From the NCBI GenBank assembly GCA_028713995.1, contig JAQTNF010000044.1, positions 1-32,786 on the forward strand: a stretch of 32,786 bases of DNA. The letters run 5' to 3'. The notes beneath the pieces are model-generated. The model was not told the DNA's origin and made no database searches. It saw only the letters and a list, made by a program, of their open reading frames with translations. The first letter of the stretch is position 1; each line of letters starts with the position of its first letter. Positions 26,382 through 32,786 of the stretch are shown here, piece after piece. The DNA is from Deltaproteobacteria bacterium. GTDB taxonomy: Bacteria; Myxococcota_A; Polyangia; JAAYKL01. The position numbers and the translations under genes were made by a program.

Positions 26382-26653
26382 TCAGGGACAACCGTCCTCC
26401 ACGTAGACGCCGCGCGCCTCGATGAGCGCGTAGAGCTCATCCCCTCCCTGGGCCAAAGACGAGAGGTCCGTGATCTGGTTCGACCAAAGGCTGAGCCACT
26501 TCAACCCAACCCCACGACGCCCATGAGGGCTCCCCCCTTGTCTCGATCCGTTCCGCCGTCCGGCGCGGCGTCGGCCGTCTTCGCCGACCCGCAGCCCGCC
26601 AGGGCCATGAGCGCCGCCGCGGTCCAGATGCCTCCCCTCGTGGGCGTCGTCAT
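26382..26653 (-). pseudogene. Broken leucine-rich-repeat lipoprotein gene
   Basis: The gene start is intact: GAAGAGGG before an ATG at 26653, then a lipoprotein signal peptide (IWTAAALMALAGC, perfect LAGC lipobox) and a short Asp/Gly linker. The frame ends at a TGA at 26501-26503 after 50 codons. In another frame, from about 26515 to the stop at 26382, the sequence encodes LKWLSLWSNQITDLSSLAQ, a clear leucine-rich-repeat unit, and a C-terminal tail ending VYVEDGCP. I read this as an LRR lipoprotein that lost most of its repeats by deletion with a frame change. It is last in the protease/lipoprotein operon, 15 bases after the gene before it. Confidence 0.65.
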
Positions 26654-26668
26654 GACATACCCTCTTCT

Positions 26669-28714
26669 CTACGGACACGCCGTGTACAACACCTCGCCCG
26701 CAGACGTGACCATGTACATGTGATCTGGCGAAGCGCCCCACATGTCGCTGGGAAATCCTTGCAGATTCAGCTTCACTTCGATCCATGAGCTGCCGTCGAA
26801 ATGGTACGCGTCCCCTTGGACAAACCCGTCGTCCATTCCCACGGCATAGAGATCGTCCGAGGCAAAGCCCCACAGCCCGCCGAGGCTGATGCCCGGCGGG
26901 GGCGTATGGTACACGATGGACCACTCGTCATCGGAGAAACGCAAGACAGCCGCCCCGCTGATCCCGTAAATGTCGTCAGCCTTTTTGCCCCACATGTCGG
27001 TGATGCTCATCTGCTCCCCCGTTTTGATGTCGGTCCACCCAGAGCCGTTCCCGAGGAGGACGGTTCCGTTGTCACCGCCAACAACCACATTGTCGGCATT
27101 CGTTCCGAAGATGGACAGCAGGCTGTCCGGCGCCCGGTGCATTGGGCTCCATGCCTCCCCATCGAAATGCAGGATGTCGGCCGGGCATGGCTGTGAGCCC
27201 TCCCAATCGGGCACGCTGGCGCACTCGGTGCCGCCCTCGCCGAATCTGGAAGAGCACGCCGCATACGCGTCGCCTGGCCCCGCTGCCCAGAGCCCGAAGA
27301 CCCGCGCGCAGCGCGCCCCTGTCTCGACGGGCGCCCATGTGCCTGTCTCGCGACGAAACACGTCGCCCATCTCGGTGGTGGCCACGATTCCGTCGTTTGC
27401 GTTGCCGGCGAGCCTGCGCTCCCATCCGTCGCCGGTCTGCTCCACGTCCCACGTCGCCCCGCTCCAGCGCGCGATTGTCCCGTCGTTGCCCACGGCAAGG
27501 AAGTCCTCCGGGCCCATGGCCACGACATCAGCGAAGCTTTCGGCTCCAGGATCTCCCGTCGCGGACCAGGACGTTCCGTCGAAATGCAAGGCCGAACCGC
27601 TCGTGGCATCCCCGCCCACGACCATCACATCGTTCGGACCAGAGCCGTACAAAGCATTCAATTCCCCGATTCCCGGCAGCGGCGTCGGGGTCCAGGCGGA
27701 GCCGTCCCAACGGAACACCGTCTGGTAGCCGTTCGAATCCACTCCTACGACCCAGACGTCGTCCGGGCCGGGGGCCCAGACGTCGCGCAGCTCGATCCAG
27801 TCGCCGTCCGGCAACGTGGCCCACGCGCTCCCGTCGAACACGTACACATGCTTCTTGGTGAGCAGGCACACATGGCTCGCGGAAGTGCCCCACAAGGCAA
27901 CGGGCCACTCGAAGTCCAGGGCTACGCTCCCGGTGTCGGTCCAGACCGAGCCGTCGAAACGCCAGACGTTGAGATCGCTCAGAGAAGAATCGGCATAGCC
28001 CGCTGCCAAGATGTGGCTCTCGTCCGCGCCCCAGATCTCGAACACCAAGCCCGGTGCCGCGGGCAGGGAGCTCCAGCCGCTGCCGTCCAAGGTATGCACG
28101 TCCGGCGTCCGATCCGCCGCGTACAGCGTGCCGGAATCGGAGAGCCAGGTCGAATGGATGCGGTGCACGAGATCGAGCTCGCTCCATTGGGAGCCGTCGA
28201 AGTGGAACGCGAGCGGCCTGACGATGCCTTCCGCAATGGCATCGTCAGGGATCGCCACGTCGCCGGCCACGTACACATCCGTGGGGCCGGTGCTGTGGAT
28301 TGCGGTGGCGACGATCTTCCCGTCTGGCGCATGGACGCTCGGGAGCGAGACAGGGCTCCAATCCTTTCCGTCCCAGTGAAAGAGCGGCGCGGACCCGGAC
28401 GAGCCGTCTCCAATGACCCAGACGTCGTCCGAACCGCTGCCCCACACGCCGTTCAGCGCGGCGGTGGTGAGCGGCGGATCCACGCGTTTCCAGCCGTCGG
28501 CCCAGCAGTCGGTCACGGTGTCCGTGTCGTCGACGATTTGCGTATCGGATTCGGTGTCCGTGCCGGTGCCGGTCGCGGTATCAACCTCGGTCCCCGTGCC
28601 CGTTTCGGTCTCTGTCCCCGCGTCCGCACCATGCGCGCTGCTTCCGCCGCACCCCCACGATCCGAGCGCGACGAAGAGCATGGTTAAGATCGCAATTCTC
28701 TTGCGAGGCACCAT
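26669..28714 (-). CDS. Exported beta-propeller-like repeat protein, lipoprotein type
   Basis: A 681-aa exported protein. The signal region (MVPRKRIAILTMLFVALGSWGC) ends in a Cys, but the lipobox SWGC is weak, so lipidation is uncertain. A Thr/Glu/Asp/Gly linker (about 32-68) follows. The rest consists of repeated units of about 40-50 residues built on SDDVWVIG, DDVWVVG, NDVMVVGGD, DDLYAVG and W-FDGSAW strings, as in a beta-propeller. Such proteins are common in Myxococcota surface proteomes, and their ligands are unknown. ATG 28714 is chosen because AGGAGG (28723-28728 on this strand) precedes it; a start at 28753 would add a non-signal-like segment. It is third in the operon. Confidence 0.8.
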   Translation of the reverse strand: MVPRKRIAILTMLFVALGSWGCGGSSAHGADAGTETETGTGTEVDTATGTGTDTESDTQIVDDTDTVTDCWADGWKRVDPPLTTAALNGVWGSGSDDVWVIGDGSSGSAPLFHWDGKDWSPVSLPSVHAPDGKIVATAIHSTGPTDVYVAGDVAIPDDAIAEGIVRPLAFHFDGSQWSELDLVHRIHSTWLSDSGTLYAADRTPDVHTLDGSGWSSLPAAPGLVFEIWGADESHILAAGYADSSLSDLNVWRFDGSVWTDTGSVALDFEWPVALWGTSASHVCLLTKKHVYVFDGSAWATLPDGDWIELRDVWAPGPDDVWVVGVDSNGYQTVFRWDGSAWTPTPLPGIGELNALYGSGPNDVMVVGGDATSGSALHFDGTSWSATGDPGAESFADVVAMGPEDFLAVGNDGTIARWSGATWDVEQTGDGWERRLAGNANDGIVATTEMGDVFRRETGTWAPVETGARCARVFGLWAAGPGDAYAACSSRFGEGGTECASVPDWEGSQPCPADILHFDGEAWSPMHRAPDSLLSIFGTNADNVVVGGDNGTVLLGNGSGWTDIKTGEQMSITDMWGKKADDIYGISGAAVLRFSDDEWSIVYHTPPPGISLGGLWGFASDDLYAVGMDDGFVQGDAYHFDGSSWIEVKLNLQGFPSDMWGASPDHMYMVTSAGEVLYTACP
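28511..28622 (-). repeat. Low-complexity Thr/Glu/Asp/Gly linker coding repeat
   Basis: Degenerate ACG/GAC/GAG/GGC codon runs encode a linker of the form TETETGTGTE and GTGTDTESDT. A similar but distinct linker occurs in the MYXO-CTERM-like protein at the left of the window. It separates the membrane anchor from the propeller domain. Such tracts may vary in length between strains. Confidence 0.6.
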
Positions 28715-28749
28715 GATTCCGACCTCCTGTGTGCTTCCCGTGAATCCGC

Positions 28750-30432
28750 TCATGGCTCGTACAGGGCCAAGAAGATGTCGTATTTGCCATTCGCCGTGAG
28801 CGCCGTTTCGTGTGGTTCTCCCTCGCCGAACACGGACGTCTGCGAGAAATTGCCGATGATCGCGATCCGACCGGATGGCAGGACCGCGAGGTCATTCCCC
28901 TGGTCCGAGAAGCCCTCGCTGCGCCTCGAGCCCAGAACATGGGCCCAGAGGACCGAGCCGTCTCCGGAAAACCGCGCCGCAAAGCTGGCCGCGCATCCAC
29001 CTGCCTCCAGTGAACAGTCGGCGGCGGCGATCGTCGTCTCGCCGGACGCTCCCTCGCCGAACACGACATCGTTCCTAGTCATGCTCGTGTGACCCGCAAT
29101 GACGACCGAGCCGTCCGGCAGGAGCTCCGCCGCCTGCGCCGCGGCGCCGCGACCCGTCTGCATGCCGATGAAATCGCCCTTTGTCGAAAAACGCGCAACG
29201 ACATCCAATTCGTGCTCGTCGTCGCCGGTGATCCGCACCGGATCCGCGTCCGTGGGCGCCATGATGTAGCCTCCCGGGAGCGCTCCCGCGAGAACCACGC
29301 TTTCCGGCGACACGGCCATGCCGCTCTTGAGCCCCAGGGTTCCTTCGGCAACGGGCTTGGCAAAGACGAGCTCGCCGTTCCCTTTGTAGCGGGCCAGGAA
29401 CTCGAAGACACAATAGCCGTCGCCCGACTGGGGCTTGGGCTCGAAAAAGCCGCAGTCGATGACTGTCTCGTTCGTCTCGCCGTAGCCCAATGTCGTCGTA
29501 TCGTCGGACTTGTTTCTCTTTTCAAATTTGCCCGAGATGAAGAAGCCGCCGTCGCCTGTGGATTTGACCGCGTGGATGCTCTCCATGGAAGGTGACCGGC
29601 CCATTGTCCTCGTCCACAGCAGGTCGCCCTTGGGCCCGAAGCCGGCGAGCGTCAAGTCCTCGTTCTCAGGACCCGAGACCGTGACCGCGTCCGGCCTGCC
29701 GTTGGCGATGGTCGCCTCTCCTTCAAAAGCTCCGACCACCACGAGGTTTCCACCTTCCAGCGCCGCGCCGAAGCACGGACCGCCGTAGTCTCCCGGCAAG
29801 CATGCGAGCCCCTTGAGATGGCGCACCCAGGCGAACGAGCCGTCCGCCTCATACCGCGCCACGAACCCGTCGCCTCCCATTTCGTGCCACGCCTCGAGCG
29901 TGGTCTCGGTCGGTTCGCCCTGGCCGAAGACCGTTCCATCCTCGAAATGTCCGATGACCGCCAATGACCCATCATCGAGGACGACGATATCCGAAACGTA
30001 GCTTCCGTAGATCGTGTCGAGCGAGACCCCCTTGTACGCGCCGAATGCCCTGCCCCACTCCAAACGACCATCCTCCCGAAACCGGGCCAGGAAAATGGCC
30101 GTGGCGTCCCAGGCGCCCGCGTCCAGCGTGGTCTCGCCCGGCTCGCCCTTGCCCAGGGTCATCTGGTCGACGAACGACCCACCGACCACGCTCGAGCCGT
30201 CCGGAAGGGCGACGATCGCGCTGCCCATCTCAGTGGAGAACCCGATCTGGTATTCTTCAGAAAAATCATTTCCGCCAAAACCGATGGCCCAAACGAGGGA
30301 GCCGTTCCGGATCCCGCTGTCCTCGTCGTCTCCGCCGTCCGTTTGGCCGGCCGAGCCGCTACCGCACGCCACGGCGAGAACGCAGATCCACGCAAGACCG
30401 ATCGTCGAAACGGCTCCCTCTTTCAGGCTCAT
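28750..30432 (-). CDS. Lipoprotein with SBBP-type beta-propeller repeats
   Basis: A 560-aa exported protein. The signal peptide (GLAWICVLAVAC) ends in a lipobox-like LAVAC, followed by GSGSAGQTDGGDDEDSG, a typical tether. The body has about seven units of 60-70 residues, each with LPDGSSVVGGSF-like, FGxGEPxETT-like and FLARFREDGRLEW-like strings, which matches SBBP/NHL-like beta-propeller proteins. The function is unknown; cell-surface display is likely. ATG 30432 lies 21 bases after the metalloprotease stop, and its own stop is 35 bases before the next ATG, so it sits in one operon with both. Confidence 0.8.
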   Translation of the reverse strand: MSLKEGAVSTIGLAWICVLAVACGSGSAGQTDGGDDEDSGIRNGSLVWAIGFGGNDFSEEYQIGFSTEMGSAIVALPDGSSVVGGSFVDQMTLGKGEPGETTLDAGAWDATAIFLARFREDGRLEWGRAFGAYKGVSLDTIYGSYVSDIVVLDDGSLAVIGHFEDGTVFGQGEPTETTLEAWHEMGGDGFVARYEADGSFAWVRHLKGLACLPGDYGGPCFGAALEGGNLVVVGAFEGEATIANGRPDAVTVSGPENEDLTLAGFGPKGDLLWTRTMGRSPSMESIHAVKSTGDGGFFISGKFEKRNKSDDTTTLGYGETNETVIDCGFFEPKPQSGDGYCVFEFLARYKGNGELVFAKPVAEGTLGLKSGMAVSPESVVLAGALPGGYIMAPTDADPVRITGDDEHELDVVARFSTKGDFIGMQTGRGAAAQAAELLPDGSVVIAGHTSMTRNDVVFGEGASGETTIAAADCSLEAGGCAASFAARFSGDGSVLWAHVLGSRRSEGFSDQGNDLAVLPSGRIAIIGNFSQTSVFGEGEPHETALTANGKYDIFLALYEP

Positions 30433-30453
30433 CTTCAGGTCCTCGTTCTGGCC

Positions 30454-32448
30454 CTATGGCCAAGCCTGGCACGCCATGTCCGTCTGTCCGGACTGGTACA
30501 CGCGCCAGACATCCGCGTACAGATCCGCGCTGATGCTGCTCGAGTTGTCGTGGTAGTCGCGCATGTTCTTGTCATCCTCGTCCCGGCATCCTTCGTTGCA
30601 CGTGCCGGCCGGGAAGTTCTCCCAGATCTCCACCATGTAGTGCCAGTCCGTGGTCGTGTTCACGTCGTCCACTCCGTCCACATGGTCATCCCAGATGTCC
30701 CAGAATGCCCGGGCCGCCATAATCTCATTCATGGAATAGCAGTCACAAGTTAGCAAAGAGCACGCGTATGCGCCGCAATTGGCGTGAGTCGGGCCATAAC
30801 CGGTGGGGAACTGGTGCCCTCCATGTTCGATGCTGTAGTCCATCGAAGTGGTGAGATACCAGGGGTGGGATGATGTCTTGCTGTCCGTGTACCAAGTACG
30901 CGTGGCCACGAACTCCGCCCAACCCTCGTTCATCGCGCATTGGTCATTATAGCTGCAGTAGCCGTAATGGGTGCCGGGACAATAGCTCGAGTCCTCATGG
31001 CCGAGGACTTGGTCCTTATACGAGTGGCCCGATTCATGAGGCGCCACATCCCAACGTCTCCTCAAGTCGCTTTCTCCGGAGAGATGGATGCAGCTTGACG
31101 AGAGTGAATACGCGCCGCCGCTCGTTTCATAGTTCGCGTAGATGTCGGAGGTCATGTGGTAGCTGTGGAACGAGCGGAAGAACTTCTGGAACGCCGCGTT
31201 CTGCATGGCCAGGTTGTTCGGGGCTCCGTCCAGATCCGAGCCGTGATTGACGTCGAGGTATCCCGTGGTGCCCGAGGAGCCGAGGTTTGCAATGTAGCCA
31301 CTGCGCCAAGAGTAGCTGGCCCGTGTACCGCACGAGCAAGAGTCCGTGCAGAAATGGCCGACGCGCTTGTCGGGATCAGCGAACTCAGTGTCCTTAACCC
31401 TGTAGTCGGTTTTCACGTACACGTCCGGGTAAAGGTCGGTGGGGTGAGCGGCTTGATCCCACGTGAAGTCCACGCACGAATAGTTGCCCTCGGCCGAGTA
31501 GTAGAGCCAGAATGCACCCATGTAAACGTCGCTACCGCTCGAGTTGTAATCCCAGATTTCGACACGAGTACCAATCATGTTCCGGTAACTTGCGTCTCCG
31601 AGCGGTCCCCACCAGTTGAAACCGGTCGTGTCCCACCCATCGACCACCCTCCAGTTGTCTCTGTAGCGCATTCGAACACAGACATGCAATGTGAGCACCG
31701 AGGTGATCGCCGAGCCTCCCTCCGCGTTCTTGGCGCCGGAGGTCGTATTCGGGTCGAGTAGCAATCCTGCGGCCTCCTTGTCGACCGCTCCTTTGTCAAG
31801 AGGCTCGCCGGCATAGGGCTCGAGATTGGCGAAGCCTTCGGGAGTCACCACGGTCTCGATTTTCCCGTTCTTCTCCACCTGGGCCACGGAGTACCGCTGG
31901 CTGTTCGTGTTGTACTCTTCCTCACTCACCGCTTCGATGCAGCCGTCCTCGGAAAAGTAGGTGAATGGAATCTGCTCGCCGATCAGGTCTTTCGAGCCTT
32001 GCCACTGCCAATACACTGTCAACCTGGTCTTGAAATAGCCGTCCTCGCCAGGCGCGTACAGCGCCACATCCACCGTGAACGAGCTGTTGTCCTTGAGCAC
32101 CTTCGGGTTGTCGCCGCTCAAGGGTGGCAAGCCCAAGTAGAGCTCGGCCTTCTCGATTGTCTGCACGTCAACCTCGTTCCCGTTGTTGGGGTTGACCTGC
32201 TTCTGGATCACGATTGCGTCCGCACGGGTCCCCGTGATCTCCACGGCAGAAAAGGAATCGTTTCTGAGCGTGAAGCCCAGGTGGATCAGCCCGTCGCCCT
32301 TGCTCGGACAGATCGTCTTCTCCATGGGATCGAAGCTGCCGGTCAAGACCGGAACCGCATCCGGCGGCGTCGCGCCCGCGTCGACCCCGACCAGCACAGT
32401 CGCGGCAAACGTGCACCCAATGGTCATCAGAAACACATGCCTTTTCAT
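30454..32448 (-). CDS. Secreted zinc metalloprotease-like protein (HESGH)
   Basis: A 664-aa secreted protein with a signal peptide (MKRHVFLMTIGCTFAATVLVG, cut near DAGA). Residues about 30-190 form a beta-rich domain. The region 400-640 holds a likely zinc site: H471-E472-S-G-H475 (HExxH) and a downstream NEGWAE (507-512), whose Glu is the probable third ligand, as in gluzincins. The spacing is longer than in thermolysin, with a Cys-rich insertion between. Many cysteines (SCSCG, CSLLTCDCY) suggest disulphides. I cannot place it in a named peptidase family. ATG 32448 has AGGAG at good spacing and overlaps the stop of the upstream regulator (ATGA). It is a plausible T2SS substrate. Confidence 0.8.
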   Translation of the reverse strand: MKRHVFLMTIGCTFAATVLVGVDAGATPPDAVPVLTGSFDPMEKTICPSKGDGLIHLGFTLRNDSFSAVEITGTRADAIVIQKQVNPNNGNEVDVQTIEKAELYLGLPPLSGDNPKVLKDNSSFTVDVALYAPGEDGYFKTRLTVYWQWQGSKDLIGEQIPFTYFSEDGCIEAVSEEEYNTNSQRYSVAQVEKNGKIETVVTPEGFANLEPYAGEPLDKGAVDKEAAGLLLDPNTTSGAKNAEGGSAITSVLTLHVCVRMRYRDNWRVVDGWDTTGFNWWGPLGDASYRNMIGTRVEIWDYNSSGSDVYMGAFWLYYSAEGNYSCVDFTWDQAAHPTDLYPDVYVKTDYRVKDTEFADPDKRVGHFCTDSCSCGTRASYSWRSGYIANLGSSGTTGYLDVNHGSDLDGAPNNLAMQNAAFQKFFRSFHSYHMTSDIYANYETSGGAYSLSSSCIHLSGESDLRRRWDVAPHESGHSYKDQVLGHEDSSYCPGTHYGYCSYNDQCAMNEGWAEFVATRTWYTDSKTSSHPWYLTTSMDYSIEHGGHQFPTGYGPTHANCGAYACSLLTCDCYSMNEIMAARAFWDIWDDHVDGVDDVNTTTDWHYMVEIWENFPAGTCNEGCRDEDDKNMRDYHDNSSSISADLYADVWRVYQSGQTDMACQAWP

Positions 32449-32786
32449 CTCCCCACTCCTTTTCGTTCGTGGCCGCTCCCTTGCGGCCGGTTGAAACCCC
32501 CGCTCCCCCATGGAACGGAAGTCGATAAGCGATTGTCCTTCCCGTCCGCCTGTGCGGCCTCCCTCCGATCAAAGCGGGACAACACCCCCAGGATGCGCTT
32601 CAGGTCGGCCTGGTTGCGCGCGCCGAGCTTTGCCCGGATGCGCGAGAACGCCGTCCACACCGCGCCCGTGGTCTTGCCGAGCCGCCGCGCGATCTCCTTC
32701 TCGCGCTCGAACGACGCGCAATACTCGCCGAGGAGCGAGAGCTCCTCCTCGGTGAGGCCTCGCGACCGCAGGAACCCCGCGACCGG
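32445..32786 (-). CDS. LuxR-type HTH regulator, C-terminal part (cut by window end)
   Basis: The last 113 residues of a protein that continues beyond the window. Residues LTEEELSLLGEYCASFEREK, then EIARRLGKTTGAVWTAFSRIRAKL, then GARNQADLKRIL fit a LuxR/GerE helix-turn-helix: an LTxxE opening, a KEIA-type turn and an IRxKLG end. About 45 further residues of low complexity follow. The stop overlaps the metalloprotease start by four bases (ATGA), so the two are translationally coupled and the regulator probably governs its own operon. The sensing or activation domain lies outside the window, so its signal cannot be inferred. Confidence 0.7.
   Translation of the reverse strand, partial: PVAGFLRSRGLTEEELSLLGEYCASFEREKEIARRLGKTTGAVWTAFSRIRAKLGARNQADLKRILGVLSRFDRREAAQADGKDNRLSTSVPWGSGGFNRPQGSGHERKGVGR

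Noticed and set aside
26382-26924. 180-codon minus-strand frame covering the LRR fragment
   Set aside because: Its first two-thirds overlap the end of the propeller gene in a mirror-like Arg-rich frame. Only the last part encodes real LRR sequence, so it is treated as part of a pseudogene.
28540-28622. Repetitive DNA as a possible CRISPR or tandem array
   Set aside because: The repeats are short, degenerate and in frame as a Thr/Glu/Asp linker, with no repeat-spacer structure.
27584-28687. Long plus-strand frame opposite the propeller lipoprotein gene
   Set aside because: Antisense to a gene with a signal peptide, repeats and ribosome site. The product has no coherent domain.

Overview
The window looks like a chromosomal segment of a GC-rich, deltaproteobacterium-like organism, most plausibly a member of the Myxococcota. 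This rests on the very high GC in third codon positions, a GspN-containing type II secretion (T2SS) operon ending in a Hanks-type Ser/Thr kinase, a MYXO-CTERM-like C-terminal sorting tag, HEAT and HD-GYP proteins sharing an N-terminal module, and secreted proteins with Thr/Asp/Glu-rich linkers and SDDVWVVG-type propeller repeats. No rRNA, tRNA or CRISPR array was seen.

Layout. (1) 1-1085 is mostly non-coding debris with repeat-like sequence, one small conserved-looking hypothetical gene (454-753), and a perfect 23-bp inverted repeat (761-783/855-877). (2) 1086-5062, minus strand: a short secreted protein with a MYXO-CTERM-like tail, then a HEAT-repeat protein and a divergent HD-GYP protein four bases apart. 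(3) 5371-6744, plus strand: an NtrC-family sigma-54 activator. (4) 6946-22984, plus strand: a near-complete T2SS operon in the order gspC-D-E-F, a GspG-like gene, then G-H-I-J-K-L-M-N and a Ser/Thr kinase, with many 1-4 base stop/start overlaps. (5) 23067-26328: a VOC/glyoxalase-like protein, a convergent DUF4105/Lnb-like membrane protein, and gcvPB (glycine decarboxylase subunit 2). (6) 26382-32786, minus strand: a LuxR-type HTH regulator (cut by the window end), a secreted HESGH metalloprotease, two large repeat proteins of lipoprotein type, and a broken leucine-rich-repeat lipoprotein gene.

The most interesting signal is regulatory. A strong -24/-12 promoter (CGGCATG-N4-TTGCA, 6908-6923) lies just before gspC. 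Upstream of it are two sites (6782-6794 and 6824-6836), exactly 42 bp apart, that resemble a perfect palindrome TTGCCGA-A-TCGGCAA at 5212-5226, which lies upstream of the activator gene. I infer an autoregulated circuit in which the sigma-54 activator drives the T2SS operon. The palindrome at 5212-5226 also lies between the activator and the divergent MYXO-CTERM-like gene, and MYXO-CTERM proteins are known T2SS clients, so regulator, machine and a likely cargo may be wired together. No sensor kinase, prepilin peptidase (GspO) or pilotin is present in the window.

Other points of interest are a GspG-like protein lacking a prepilin cleavage motif, Gly/Met-rich inserts in several minor pseudopilins, a C9 tract at the gspD/gspE junction from which the gspE frame is open, and the LuxR-protease-lipoprotein operon, whose products are plausible export cargo.
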